Shown piece after piece: positions 44,455-53,937 of a DNA stretch of 64,000 nt; the first letter of the stretch is position 1, and the number at the start of each line of letters is the position of its first letter. Made by a program: the position numbers and the translations under genes. The DNA is from an uncultured Flavobacteriaceae bacterium (lineage in GTDB: Bacteria; Bacteroidota; Bacteroidia; Flavobacteriales; Flavobacteriaceae): assembly GCA_947494695.1 (NCBI GenBank), contig CANLWB010000003.1, forward strand, positions 472,750 to 536,749. The letters are read 5' to 3'. The notes under the pieces were generated by a model that searched no databases, was not told where the DNA came from, and saw only the letters and a list, made by a program, of their open reading frames with translations.

Positions 44455-45075
44455 TTATTTTTTGCAAGACGCTAAAACTTGTGATGCCCGTTCTTTACCC
44501 CATTTAGGATGAAATGGTGATTCCGGCTTAAAGTTAGCAAAAAGTTCAATGGCTCTTTCTAAATCTTTACAAAACGGTGTTGTGTCTTGTCCAAAATAAC
44601 GAGCACTCCCCATGTCCCATTCGGCTTTACAATATGCTACTCTTGGGTTTTTCGGTGCGATTTGAGCTGCTTTAGCATAGAGTTTGGCAACCTTAGGAGA
44701 TAATTTTCTGCCATACGTAGCGCCATCGAATGCTACCCACGCCGTATGAAGTAAAGCCTGCATAACAAGAATTTCTGGGTTGTTTTTTGAAATAGCAGTG
44801 GCATCGTTAATTAAATCCTGTGCTTTTTTTAATTGTATTGATAATTTCTTTTCATCCTGGATTCCAAAGCTATTAGTAACATTAATTTGTGCAGCATAAT
44901 AAGATGGTAACCAATTATCCTGTTCTGCTTTAGCAATACGCTCAAACATATTTTCTGCTTCGGTAGGATTGTTTCTCCATAGTTCAAAGGCTTTTTGCAT
45001 TCCTTTTTCATAGTCTGTTTGAGATTGTGCTAAACTTGAGACTAATAGTATCGCAATAATGATTAGATTTTTCAT
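44455..45075 (-). CDS. Exported TPR-like protein, first in kinase operon
   Basis: A 206-aa protein with a signal peptide (MKNLIIIAILLVSSLAQSQ) and a helical mature part with TPR-like repeats (AFELWRNNPTEAENMFERI, YAKAAQIAPKNPRVAYCKAEWDM). A conserved-looking PFHPKWGKERA element lies near the C-terminus and two cysteines could form a disulfide. The kinase gene starts 27 bp downstream, so co-transcription is likely; a periplasmic sensing role is an inference. I do not recognise a named family. Confidence 0.75.
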   Translation of the reverse strand: MKNLIIIAILLVSSLAQSQTDYEKGMQKAFELWRNNPTEAENMFERIAKAEQDNWLPSYYAAQINVTNSFGIQDEKKLSIQLKKAQDLINDATAISKNNPEILVMQALLHTAWVAFDGATYGRKLSPKVAKLYAKAAQIAPKNPRVAYCKAEWDMGSARYFGQDTTPFCKDLERAIELFANFKPESPFHPKWGKERASQVLASCKK

Positions 45076-45286
45076 GCTTTTTCAATTTTTAGTTTTAATT
45101 ACAAAGCAAATATCTACCTGCAACATGTATTTTTAAAAAGTAACTTACTGAATTGTTATTTTACCATGACGAAATGTAATATCTATCATGTTCTTAAGTT
45201 GTTCAAAATAGAATGATGGATTTTTGTAATGCCATATCGTACAAAAAGACATATTGCATCGAGTAAATTTAGCCTGCAAATCGCAT

Positions 45287-45321
45287 AAAAAAGATCAAGA
45301 GATGACATTCACCTCTTGATC
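45287..45321 (-). terminator. Rho-independent terminator of tonB
   Basis: 9-bp stem GATCAAGAG/CTCTTGATC with an 11-nt loop; on the minus strand it is followed by TTTTTT. It lies about 30 bp past the tonB stop. Confidence 0.78.
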
Positions 45322-45351
45322 CTAACATTGATATAACAACTTTTACAAACC

Positions 45352-46077
45352 CTAACCTTCACTGTATTTGAAGAATATAGGCACTGCGTAAGTTACTTTC
45401 ACCGGTTTGCCGCGTTGGGTTCCCGGTTTCATTTTTGGTAATAGTTTTATAATTCTTTCGGCCTCCGTTTCTAAGATTCTATCTGGACCTCTTGATCTTA
45501 TTCCTGTAATATGTCCTTTAGAATTTATTATAAATACTACAGATACACGGCCTTGTAAGCCCATATCTAAAGCTTCCTGAGGGTACCTAAAATTGTTGAC
45601 CACATGCTCCTGCATTTTTTGTTGAAAACAATCTTTCATCTTCTGCTTTGGGAGTCCTTCACATCCCGGAAAAACAGGAACATTTTCAATAAGCGCAAAT
45701 GCTACTTCTACCTCCTCTTCCACTTCCTCTACTTCCACATCGTCTACCGCTACAATCTCTTGAATGGCTTCATCCTGCGATGTTTCGGAACTTTCAATAA
45801 CTGTTTCTTCTATCTCATCCAGATCTTCGACAATTTGGATGGATTGCTGTACTGCAACTGGCGGTGGCGGTGGTGGTGGCGCATTCACATTAATAATGGG
45901 GATTTCCTCTTCCTCCACTTCTTCAACCTCCAGAAAGTCTACAACAATGTCGCTTTTTTCGTAAGTTTTATGTTCTAAAACTTGCCAGGAAAGAAATAGC
46001 ATCACATTAAGACCTATAGCAAAGTATAGGCCACTATTTCTACCTACTTCAAAATTTGGATTCTTTTTAGCTTCCAT
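45352..46077 (-). CDS. tonB: Energy transducer TonB
   Basis: Inner-membrane-anchored TonB protein of 241 aa that couples proton-motive force to outer-membrane receptors. The order is a short cytoplasmic tail, one membrane helix (about 17-31, GLYFAIGLNVMLFLSW), an acidic and proline-rich spacer (VNAPPPPPPPVAV, then EEVEEEVEV), and a C-terminal TonB_C domain (NNFRYPQEALDMGLQGRVSV, TYAVPIFFKYSE). The FPGCEGLPKQKMKDCF element before it is typical of flavobacterial TonBs. No exbBD genes adjoin. It may energise the two TonB-dependent receptors in this window. Confidence 0.92.
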   Translation of the reverse strand: MEAKKNPNFEVGRNSGLYFAIGLNVMLFLSWQVLEHKTYEKSDIVVDFLEVEEVEEEEIPIINVNAPPPPPPPVAVQQSIQIVEDLDEIEETVIESSETSQDEAIQEIVAVDDVEVEEVEEEVEVAFALIENVPVFPGCEGLPKQKMKDCFQQKMQEHVVNNFRYPQEALDMGLQGRVSVVFIINSKGHITGIRSRGPDRILETEAERIIKLLPKMKPGTQRGKPVKVTYAVPIFFKYSEG

Positions 46078-46458
46078 GACCCTAATATTTATTGATAACG
46101 AACCATCATTAATTATTAGTCTAAAATTATCATATATTCACAAAAACAACTATGACATTTATCATATCTTAAAAAAATTGACATATTTTGATTATATCGT
46201 ATTCCAAACCTGTATAAATCCAATTTCTATAACAATTTTCAAAACATTAAAAAGGGAAGAATCTTTTTTGAATTAAGCGCTGAGGAAAAGAAAATGAAAG
46301 TCAAAAACTTTGAAAACTGATTAGGAACATCAAAAGCACATAAGAAACGTTATAAACGTACTCTTTATAAAAAAGGTCTAACTCTAAAACTTATAGTTGT
46401 TTAGAGTCAGACCTATACTATTATTTCAAAAGGCCTTTATACATAACACATGAGATCC
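46078..46458. other. Intergenic region, tonB to M48 gene
   Basis: 381 bp. Besides the M48 terminator at 46369-46414 it holds AT-rich sequence from which the tonB promoter (minus) must come; no clear CAAAnnTA box is seen. A short plus-strand frame of 66 codons at 46076-46276 is AT-rich, has no family features and is not accepted. Confidence 0.5.
46369..46414 (-). terminator. Rho-independent terminator of the M48-TerB gene
   Basis: AGGTCT/AGACCT outer arms plus ACTCTAAA/TTTAGAGT inner arms with one mismatch and an 11-nt loop. Followed on the minus strand by TTTTTTATA. It lies about 45 bp past the stop. Confidence 0.78.
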
Positions 46459-47955
46459 TTAATTATTAACATCTTGGGCGTCACTTATAATACGATCTAC
46501 AAAATCCGGATTAATGTATAGTGACCCGGCCAGGTTGTATAAAACTTGTATCTCACTGTCGTCTATGACCCCATCGGCATAAGATATAATGGATAAATCC
46601 CTAAGCATATTAAGCTTTTGCATAACAGATAACACGATATCCAGATCTTTTGCAAGTGCCTGTACCTCATCTACCGTTTCTTCTTTACCAAGTTTCTTAA
46701 CAGTTATTATGCCATCGGCGAAAACTTTAGGGGCTACAATAGAACTTAATGCCTGGATTTCCGAATCATCGACAACACCATCTGCCTCGGCTATCAAATA
46801 ACCACCAAGGAACATGAAACGCTGCATTTTTTCAGATTGTTCACTATCGCCCTCTAAATGTTCCGGTTCCATCAATGACATAATACGCTTAATCTCTATC
46901 TCCATGGTTTCTTCGGTAATTTCACCAGTTATCGTTTCATTAAATGCAGCGTAGGTTTCACTTTTATTAAAAAGCTCTAAGGCTTTGATTCGTAACGGAC
47001 TAAAAGGGTGCGTTGTATACCAATCTGAAGGGTCGTGAGTTGCATCATTTAAAACCTCTTCTAAATCCGTAAATTGCCCTATATATTCATTTAACTGAAA
47101 ATCCAGTGAGTCTGTAGTTACACCAGACGATAATTTAAAGAAAGTACGCCCGGCGGCCTCAAAACTCTGGCAACATAATAACCCCGCTCTATCTGCACTT
47201 ATTTCTGCATTTCTATTCCAGGCATACAATTTCATGGCATGGATTGGGGCTAAATCATCACAACCTTCATCTAAAATTAGCCGAACTGGATAGTTAAAGT
47301 GTTCAAAAAGCACATGGCCAATTTCATGGCCTACCACAAACATTAATTCGTCTTTAGAAAAACGCTCCAAAATCCCAGAAGTTAAAATGACATATAATTT
47401 ATCATTATCTGGTGGGTAACAAGATGCATTAAACATATCGTTTTGGTAAACAAAAAACTCAATATCTCCTTTAAGTTTTAGTACTTGTTTACAATGTTCT
47501 CCAATGTCGTGAAGCATAGGAGCCAAGGTTTTTGTTAATCTTAAACTTGACTTTAATAAATGTTTACGTGAGGTAAATTTGCTCCTATCTTGATTAATTT
47601 TTTCTAAAATGTTTTGTAGTGATTCGTCCTTTTCAAAATCAATAACGTAATCTCTATCACCATCATACACTAATAAGTTTAAATCTATATCTGTTCTATC
47701 GTTACCATAAATTTGAGGCACATTATCTGTTATAGCCTTAAGGTTCATAGCGTTAATTTCCTCAATTCTTTTAGTAAAGTTTTGAGTTAATTCTGTCACT
47801 ATATTTTGATAGACCACACTTGCTTCTTCCATCTGTTGAAAATTTCCAGATGTTTGAGCTTCGTTTATATCTGTTAACATTTTTTCTTGAGCAACGCCTA
47901 AGGCTGCTTGATATTCCTTTTCTAAATCTGGAATTGTTTGTGATTGGTAAGACAT
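46459..47955 (-). CDS. M48 family metallopeptidase with TerB-like domain
   Basis: A 498-aa protein without signal peptide or membrane helix. The N-terminus is a coiled-coil-like region (about 1-75). The zinc-protease domain has HEIGHVLFEH (His210, Glu211, His214) and the downstream Glu251 ligand in NAEISADRAGL, as in M48 peptidases. The C-terminal 120 residues contain two copies of an acidic pattern (YLIAEADGVVDDSEIQ and ISYADGVIDDSEIQ) typical of TerB-like domains, which are implicated in tellurite and phage-related stress and in Ca2+ binding. Soluble M48 with TerB suggests a cytoplasmic stress protease; the substrate is unknown. A CAAATCTA -7 box (minus) lies at 47984-47991. Confidence 0.88.
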   Translation of the reverse strand: MSYQSQTIPDLEKEYQAALGVAQEKMLTDINEAQTSGNFQQMEEASVVYQNIVTELTQNFTKRIEEINAMNLKAITDNVPQIYGNDRTDIDLNLLVYDGDRDYVIDFEKDESLQNILEKINQDRSKFTSRKHLLKSSLRLTKTLAPMLHDIGEHCKQVLKLKGDIEFFVYQNDMFNASCYPPDNDKLYVILTSGILERFSKDELMFVVGHEIGHVLFEHFNYPVRLILDEGCDDLAPIHAMKLYAWNRNAEISADRAGLLCCQSFEAAGRTFFKLSSGVTTDSLDFQLNEYIGQFTDLEEVLNDATHDPSDWYTTHPFSPLRIKALELFNKSETYAAFNETITGEITEETMEIEIKRIMSLMEPEHLEGDSEQSEKMQRFMFLGGYLIAEADGVVDDSEIQALSSIVAPKVFADGIITVKKLGKEETVDEVQALAKDLDIVLSVMQKLNMLRDLSIISYADGVIDDSEIQVLYNLAGSLYINPDFVDRIISDAQDVNN

Positions 47956-48199
47956 AAATAGATTTTTTATTTTCTTAATAAGGCAAATCTATATGTTATA
48001 GTCAATTAATATATACCCTTAAATAGGGATTTTCATTAAAAAGACACATCATTTTCCTCTAAACCCATTTATAAAAGCTGAATACTCAACATACTAACAT
48101 GTTATAATTCTGACATTTATAAATTGTATAATGAAACTGTTTAAGAACACTCTATATATTTAGTCACATTTAGGAATGGTTATACCAAAAACAACCTTC

Positions 48200-50353
48200 C
48201 TAGAGGTTATCCAGTTGATTACTCGTTTTATCCTCGCTAATGGTCCAAAAGAATCCGACAAAGAAGAATTGATCCAGCGCCGGTCGCAGCGCCCGCCTGT
48301 TAAAATTACCATTTAGATCTGGTGTATTAGCATATTGATACCCGTTAATGTTTCTAAACCCTAATACATTGTTCACTGAAGCGTAGAGTATTTTTTGTGG
48401 ACTAATGAGATAAGCCCAATTAATACTTAAATTATTAAAAGGCTTTGTTTTATTATTTAAAAATCCGGGTTCATTAGGGTTTGTATATGTTCTACCAGAT
48501 GCTAATGCGTAACTAAACCCTACCTGACTTTTCCAATCGTCAATCCAATATTTTCCAACTACAGATACATTATGTGTATTTGCAAAATTTGGTTGGGATT
48601 TCGTTGGATAATTTCTGTAGTTACGTTCTGTATCCAGATACGAATAACTCAACCAGTAATCGAAGTTTTTAATACTCTTACTATCCCTCCAGAAAAAATC
48701 TATTCCCCTTGCAAAACCATGTCCGTCACTATTAAAATTACTATTAAAAGCTGTAAAATCGCTGTCATACTTAACAAGTTTATCATATGTCTTATAATAG
48801 GCTTCGGCTCTAAATAGCCTTCTATCTCCATTATGTTGAAAATTGACAATATAATGAGACGTTTGTTGAGCTTCTAAGTCTTGATTGAATTTTAGAATAT
48901 TGCTCGACGGATTTTGATAAAAATTACCATAGGCTAAGGATACCTGACCTCTTTCTGAAGTTTTATAAGCTACCGATACCCTGGGAGCCACTGTAAAATC
49001 CTTAAAAATCTCACTGTACTCTCCTCTTACTCCAGGTTTAAAAGCCAGATGCTTAGATATAAATATATCTGCTTCGGCGAAAACGGCCGCTATATTATTA
49101 TCATACCCGTAAGCGACATTTGAGATATTGTCATCAGAAAAATGCTCTTCAAAATCGGTTACAAAATATTCTGCTCCGAAATAAAGTTTTAAACGGTTAC
49201 TAACTCTGTTTTTCAACTTCAATTTTGCGTGCATCGAATTTTCTGTATTTTTAACCGTACTCTCAATGATATTCAAATTATTTACGGCATGCGTATAACT
49301 AGCACCTCCAAACAATGTCCAAGTGTCGTTTAATTTTCCTTTGTAAGAACCGTTTACATAAACGTTACTATTTCTTAGTTTAAAATAAGCGCCTTCTTCA
49401 AGATTAATATCCTCTTGCGTAAGTTCAAAATTGGTAGCATCGAAAGCTCCGTATAGTTTAAATAACCCTGAGTTCGTTTTCTTTCTTAAAACGGCCTCAC
49501 CAGAAGCTGTTTCATAAGGTTTTATCCAATCGTTCCTATTTGTAAAAATGGCGTTGTATGGCGCTAAATTGATGTAAGAGGCATTTACACTGAGGGAACT
49601 TTTTTCCCATTTTTGGGTATTTCCAAGAAGTGCCCCCACACTCATAATGCCAACATCTGTTTTTTCCTGGTCTGGCTCATCTATAGTGTTTAATAACAAT
49701 ACACTGGAAAGTGCCTGTCCGAATTCTGCCGAGTAACCTCCGGTAGAAAACGTAATACCATCAAATAAAAACGGTGAATAGCGTCCGCGTGTTGGGGCAT
49801 TATTGGTTGTTGGAGTATAAGGCGTAAATACACGAATACCATCAATAAAAATTTGAGTTTCGTTGGCATCTCCACCACGCACGAATAGTCTACCATCTTC
49901 TGCTACAGTTGTTGTTCCTGGAAGCGTTTGCAAGGCTCCAACAAAATCTCCTAAAGCACTGGCTGTGGTAACCACATCGAGAGGTTTTAAGGCATTTACT
50001 TTACTATTATCGCCTGCAGAAAACGTTCCAGCAGATAATACAACGGCATCCAAAGTACTTACATCATCCCGAAGGTTTATGGTTAAATCTTTCATATAAG
50101 TCAAGTCTCCGGCCATAGTATAGGTTTCATATGAGAGGTAAGAAACGATCAAAGTCTGCGTTCCAGTTTCGGTTGTTGTAAATGAGAAACTCCCATCGGC
50201 TTTGGTAGTACTACCATCATACGTGCCTTCCAGGTAAATATTTGCTCCAGATATAGGTGTATTTTTCATATTATAAACCTTGCCATTAATGGTTGATTGG
50301 GCTCCTATTTGAATCGATATCATTAAAACAATACTGGTTAAAATTGCTTTCAT
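48200..50353 (-). CDS. TonB-dependent receptor, CarboxypepD_reg type
   Basis: Outer-membrane receptor of 717 aa. A signal peptide ends at IGAQ, then a carboxypeptidase-regulatory-like domain (INGKVYNMKNTPISGANIYLEG, in part), a plug (about 115-225: DFVGALQTLPGTTTVAEDG, LFVRGGDANETQIFIDG, in part) and a barrel ending DQFFFVGFFWTISEDK. There is no SusD partner, so it is more likely an importer of a metal chelate or small peptide than of glycans; the substrate is not readable. No regulator adjoins. Upstream of the ATG is a CAAATTTG box but no full promoter match. Confidence 0.92.
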   Translation of the reverse strand: MKAILTSIVLMISIQIGAQSTINGKVYNMKNTPISGANIYLEGTYDGSTTKADGSFSFTTTETGTQTLIVSYLSYETYTMAGDLTYMKDLTINLRDDVSTLDAVVLSAGTFSAGDNSKVNALKPLDVVTTASALGDFVGALQTLPGTTTVAEDGRLFVRGGDANETQIFIDGIRVFTPYTPTTNNAPTRGRYSPFLFDGITFSTGGYSAEFGQALSSVLLLNTIDEPDQEKTDVGIMSVGALLGNTQKWEKSSLSVNASYINLAPYNAIFTNRNDWIKPYETASGEAVLRKKTNSGLFKLYGAFDATNFELTQEDINLEEGAYFKLRNSNVYVNGSYKGKLNDTWTLFGGASYTHAVNNLNIIESTVKNTENSMHAKLKLKNRVSNRLKLYFGAEYFVTDFEEHFSDDNISNVAYGYDNNIAAVFAEADIFISKHLAFKPGVRGEYSEIFKDFTVAPRVSVAYKTSERGQVSLAYGNFYQNPSSNILKFNQDLEAQQTSHYIVNFQHNGDRRLFRAEAYYKTYDKLVKYDSDFTAFNSNFNSDGHGFARGIDFFWRDSKSIKNFDYWLSYSYLDTERNYRNYPTKSQPNFANTHNVSVVGKYWIDDWKSQVGFSYALASGRTYTNPNEPGFLNNKTKPFNNLSINWAYLISPQKILYASVNNVLGFRNINGYQYANTPDLNGNFNRRALRPALDQFFFVGFFWTISEDKTSNQLDNL

Positions 50354-50658
50354 AAGTAAATTATTCTGTTGTTATTTTCTATTTACTTGACAAATTTGCA
50401 ACAGAATATCTTTGCAATAAATTCAATCTAACCGAACTGTAATTTTTTGGTGATGAATTGAGTTTTAAGATGCATGCGAAAAGGATGAGAGGTTTTAAAG
50501 CGTGTTATTTGAAATGACATAAAGAGTCTATGGGAGTCGACATCTTTTCATCATATAACGTACTAGCAGGCCTCAAAATAAGGCATAATTAGTGGATCTT
50601 GGTCTGTGGAAAGTCGGCCCTAAACAAGTATAAAGACAACTTCGGTAAGCCTGTTACT
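50354..50658. other. Intergenic region upstream of TonB receptor
   Basis: 305 bp with no gene that I can support. The receptor promoter must lie in the part near 50354-50430; the motif TTGCAAAGATATTCTGTTGC is repetitive (TTGCA twice) but is not a clear promoter. No terminator hairpin for the downstream NADH dehydrogenase gene is evident. Confidence 0.4.
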
Positions 50659-51936
50659 TTAAGACTTTGGCTTGTTAAACGAACGTATAATAAGCCTCGC
50701 AGCTTTATCGAAATTAATGTAATTATAGCCCCAATTAAAGAAAACAATCATTCGGTTTCTAAATCCAACGAGTGCCATGAGATGAACAAACATCCATATA
50801 AACCATGAGAAAAAACCAGCAAACCTAAACTGACCTATATCGGCAACTGCTTTATTTCGACCTATGGTTGCCAAAGAACCTTTATCTTTATATTTAAACT
50901 TTTTCATGGGTTGGCCAGCCAACAGCCTTACCAGGTTTTTTCCCAGAAGTACGCCTTGTTGAATAGCGGGTTGTGCCACTTGTGGATGTCCGTTTGGATA
51001 CGCTTCTGTTTTCATCAAACAGATATCTCCTAGAGCAAAAATATTGTCATAGCCTTCAACTTGGTTATATGCATTTACTTTGTATCTATTAGCGCGATCA
51101 ATAAGTGCATCTGCATGAAGTCCCATTACAGGGTTTCCGGTTACACCAGCCGCCCAAATTAAGGTTTCAGATTGTAACTTCAGGTTATTGGACAACACAT
51201 TTCTGCCGTCATAATTTTCAACCAGAGTATTACAATGAACGGATACGCCAAGTTTTTTCAAAAACTTTGTAGCATTTTTGGAAGCGTATTCACTCATCGT
51301 TGGTAAAACACGTGGGCTTCCTTCCAGCAGATATATCTGCATATCTTCAGGAATCAAATCACGATAATCTCTTGGTAAAATGTGATTCTTAAGCTCGGCA
51401 ATAGCGCCTGCCAGTTCAACACCAGTTGGTCCACCTCCTACAATAACAAAATTTAGCAATGCTTTACGAGTTTCTCTATCATGAGTAATCGCTGCCTGTT
51501 CGAAATTTTGTAATATTAAACTACGAATATTTAATGCCTGAGGTACCTTTTTCATAGGCATACCAAAGGTTTCTATGGAGGTATTTCCAAAATAATTCGT
51601 TTTGGTTCCAGTGGCAATCACCAAATAGTCGTAGTTTATGTTTCCGATATTGGTTGTTATTTCATTTTTATCTGAATTAACAGATAATACCTCTGCCAAC
51701 CGAAAAAACGTATTCTTATGGTTTTTTAATATTTTTCGAAGAGGATATGCTATGGAATCCGGTTCTAATCCGGCTGAAGACACTTGATATAATAAGGGTT
51801 GAAATGTATGATAGTTTCGTTTATCAATTAAAACAACCTGTATGTTCTTATTTGCTATTTTTCTGGCCAGGTTAATTCCTGCAAAACCTCCTCCTATAAT
51901 AACAACTCTAGGATACTCCTTCTGGGGGATATTCAT
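50659..51936 (-). CDS. Type II NADH:quinone oxidoreductase
   Basis: Single-subunit, non-proton-pumping NADH dehydrogenase of 425 aa at the inner membrane. Two Rossmann motifs are present: FAD site VVIIGGGFAGINLARKI (9-25) and NADH site FVIVGGGPTGVELAGAI. FQPLLYQVSSAGLEP and AQPAIQQGVLLGKNLVRL are family blocks, and the C-terminal hydrophobic and basic helix (FSWFIWMFVHLMALVGF, RLIIRSFNKPKS) anchors it to the membrane. All motifs are intact. CAAAGATA at 51955-51962 (minus) is a possible -7 box. The gene appears monocistronic. Confidence 0.93.
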   Translation of the reverse strand: MNIPQKEYPRVVIIGGGFAGINLARKIANKNIQVVLIDKRNYHTFQPLLYQVSSAGLEPDSIAYPLRKILKNHKNTFFRLAEVLSVNSDKNEITTNIGNINYDYLVIATGTKTNYFGNTSIETFGMPMKKVPQALNIRSLILQNFEQAAITHDRETRKALLNFVIVGGGPTGVELAGAIAELKNHILPRDYRDLIPEDMQIYLLEGSPRVLPTMSEYASKNATKFLKKLGVSVHCNTLVENYDGRNVLSNNLKLQSETLIWAAGVTGNPVMGLHADALIDRANRYKVNAYNQVEGYDNIFALGDICLMKTEAYPNGHPQVAQPAIQQGVLLGKNLVRLLAGQPMKKFKYKDKGSLATIGRNKAVADIGQFRFAGFFSWFIWMFVHLMALVGFRNRMIVFFNWGYNYINFDKAARLIIRSFNKPKS

Positions 51937-52217
51937 GGTAAATTTTATCTGCTACAAAGATACAATACAGGTTTATTTTTTGCTATTGAAGTAGTTTAAA
52001 CTTTTTAAATGGGTTGTAAAATATCCTTTTACACTCAAATTTGTCTTTTTATGACTGCGTAGCCACTCCTATGTCTTTAAAAAACACTCCATTTGGAAAT
52101 AAAACTGGCTGTATTCACCTCAATTAAAACAGTTTAAACCAATTCAATAAAAATATTATTTTTACGACTGTAACGTTTTAAAATTTTGTGCTACATATAG
52201 ATAACTAAACCATCAAC

Positions 52218-52712
52218 TTGAATAAAGAATTAGAACATAATTTTGTTGAATTGCTGGAAAAGCATCAAAACATTATACATAAGGTATGTCGATTATATAC
52301 TAATAATTATGATGCTCACAACGATTTATTTCAAGAGATTACCATTCAGCTCTGGAAAGCATACCCCAAATTTAGAGGGGATTCCAAATTTAGCACCTGG
52401 ATGTACCGAGTAGGCTTGAACACGGCAATTACACTATATAGAAAATCGAAGCGAACCATTGCAACGCAAGATTTTAATGGTGTTGAATTTAAAATTAAGG
52501 CCGAAAATTATGATGATACCGAGGAACAGCAACTAAAAATATTATACAAAGCCGTACATCAATTAAATGATATTGAGAAGGCTTTGGTTTTCTTGTACTT
52601 AGAGGATAAAGATTACAGAGAAATTAGTGAAACATTGGGTATTAGTGAAGTTAATGCCAGAGTGAAGATGAACAGAATAAAGACGAAACTTAGAACCATA
52701 TTAAATCCGTAA
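52218..52712 (+). CDS. ECF RNA polymerase sigma factor (TTG start)
   Basis: Sigma factor of 164 aa. Region 2 is NNYDAHNDLFQEITIQLWKAYP followed by KFSTWMYRVGLNTAITLYRKSK, and region 4 is LVFLYLEDKDYREISETLGISEVNARVKMNRIK (both in part). An in-frame stop lies 10 bp upstream, no ATG is available before region 2, and TTG at 52218 is the only reasonable initiator, so translation starts at an unusual codon. A membrane protein gene follows 5 bp later, the common Bacteroidota pairing of a sigma factor with a putative membrane regulator. Confidence 0.9.
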   Translation: MNKELEHNFVELLEKHQNIIHKVCRLYTNNYDAHNDLFQEITIQLWKAYPKFRGDSKFSTWMYRVGLNTAITLYRKSKRTIATQDFNGVEFKIKAENYDDTEEQQLKILYKAVHQLNDIEKALVFLYLEDKDYREISETLGISEVNARVKMNRIKTKLRTILNP

Positions 52713-52717
52713 AAACT

Positions 52718-53359
52718 ATGGATGAATTAGATTTATTGAAGCGAGACTGGAATAAGGATGACGATAGATATCCTAAACTAACCTATAACGAAATATATAA
52801 GATGATTTTAAAAAAATCATCGTCCATTGTAAAGTGGATTTTTATAATTAGTCTACTGGAGTTTGTTTTTTGGGCTGGTATATCTTTATTATTAAAGGAT
52901 ACAGACAGTATGCAACGATTCGACGAACTTGAGGCCGACGCTATTTTTACTCCCTTAGCCGTAATAGGGTATATTATTTTAGCCTTTTTCTTCTATTTGT
53001 TTTTTAGAAATTATAAAAGAATATCCAGCACAGACAATGCCAAGGTTCTCATGGAGAACATTCTTAAAACCAGGAAAACAGTTAGACGCTATGTAGCTTT
53101 TAACCTAATTTATCTTGTGGTTGTTACCTTTTTTGTCCTATATATTGAATTAGATAAGGATCAACTCATCAAAGATCAAATTGCACAAGCGGCGGCTAAT
53201 GGTGAAGTTTTTAAATTTTACGCTGGTATTATTATTTTAGCCTTTGTATTTTTAGCTATAGCTATTTCGGTGCTCTTATTCTTTTACTGGTTAGTCTACG
53301 GACTTTTACTAAAACGTCTTAATAAAAACTATAAAGAGTTAAAAAAGCTTGAGGTTTAA
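52718..53359 (+). CDS. Membrane protein paired with ECF sigma factor
   Basis: A 213-aa protein. An N-terminal cytoplasmic part of about 35 residues (MDELDLLKRDWNKDDDRYPK) is followed by four hydrophobic segments (about 39-58, 77-94, 120-140, 168-195). The LLKRDW element resembles the N-terminal sigma-binding helix of short anti-sigma proteins, so I infer anti-sigma function, though no zinc motif is seen. It lies 5 bp after the sigma stop. Its stop overlaps that of the pseudouridine synthase by 4 bp (convergent). Confidence 0.75.
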   Translation: MDELDLLKRDWNKDDDRYPKLTYNEIYKMILKKSSSIVKWIFIISLLEFVFWAGISLLLKDTDSMQRFDELEADAIFTPLAVIGYIILAFFFYLFFRNYKRISSTDNAKVLMENILKTRKTVRRYVAFNLIYLVVVTFFVLYIELDKDQLIKDQIAQAAANGEVFKFYAGIIILAFVFLAIAISVLLFFYWLVYGLLLKRLNKNYKELKKLEV

Positions 53360-53937
53360 AAGAAATTATCGACTTCAATAACATCTCCTGCATCCATTGT
53401 ATTTAAGGTTATAGTTCCTACTCTAACCCGAACCAAACGTAATGTTGGAAAACCTACGGCCGAAGTCATTTTTCGTACCTGTCTAAATTTACCTTCTTTT
53501 AAGGTTATAGACACCCAGGATGTAGGCCCGTGACGATCATCTCGAATCTTCTTCGATCGTTTAGGTAAATCGGGAGTATTATTCAATCTAAAAGCCTCAC
53601 AGGGTTTTGTTTTATATTTTTTTCCATCAAAACCTATTTCTACGCCCGTCTTAAGCTTCTCGATAGCCTCCAAAGACATATGCCCGTCAACTTGAGCATA
53701 ATATTCTTTTTCAACTTTTTGGCTATTAACAAAATCACTCATTTTACCATCGGTAGTTAGTAATAAGAGTCCCTCGGATTTTTCATCTAATCGGCCAATA
53801 GCCATAATGTCCTCGGGAAAATCATGTAATGCTCCTAAAAAATTTTTAGATTGCTGTTTGGAGTCGTTACTCTTAAACTGACTTAAACATTTATAAGGTT
53901 TATAAACAATAAAATGCCGATGTTGGTTGCTAGACAT
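53356..53937 (-). CDS. rRNA pseudouridine synthase, RluE-type
   Basis: RsuA/RluE-family enzyme of 193 aa that isomerises uridine in 23S rRNA (cytoplasm). The catalytic Asp51 lies in GRLDEKSEGLLLLT; EYYAQVDG and KEGKFRQVRKMTSAVGFPTLRLVRV are family blocks. It lacks the N-terminal S4 domain, as RluE does, which supports that subgroup. The gene start overlaps the topB stop by 8 bp, so it is translationally coupled to topB. The target base is inferred from family only. Confidence 0.9.
   Translation of the reverse strand: MSSNQHRHFIVYKPYKCLSQFKSNDSKQQSKNFLGALHDFPEDIMAIGRLDEKSEGLLLLTTDGKMSDFVNSQKVEKEYYAQVDGHMSLEAIEKLKTGVEIGFDGKKYKTKPCEAFRLNNTPDLPKRSKKIRDDRHGPTSWVSITLKEGKFRQVRKMTSAVGFPTLRLVRVRVGTITLNTMDAGDVIEVDNFF

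Noticed and set aside
45604..45978. 124-codon plus-strand frame rich in Trp and Arg
   Set aside because: Antisense to the proline- and glutamate-rich spacer of tonB; low-complexity mirror of the real gene.
46076..46276. 66-codon plus-strand frame upstream of tonB
   Set aside because: AT-rich, Ile/Asn-rich product with no features; overlaps the tonB start region.
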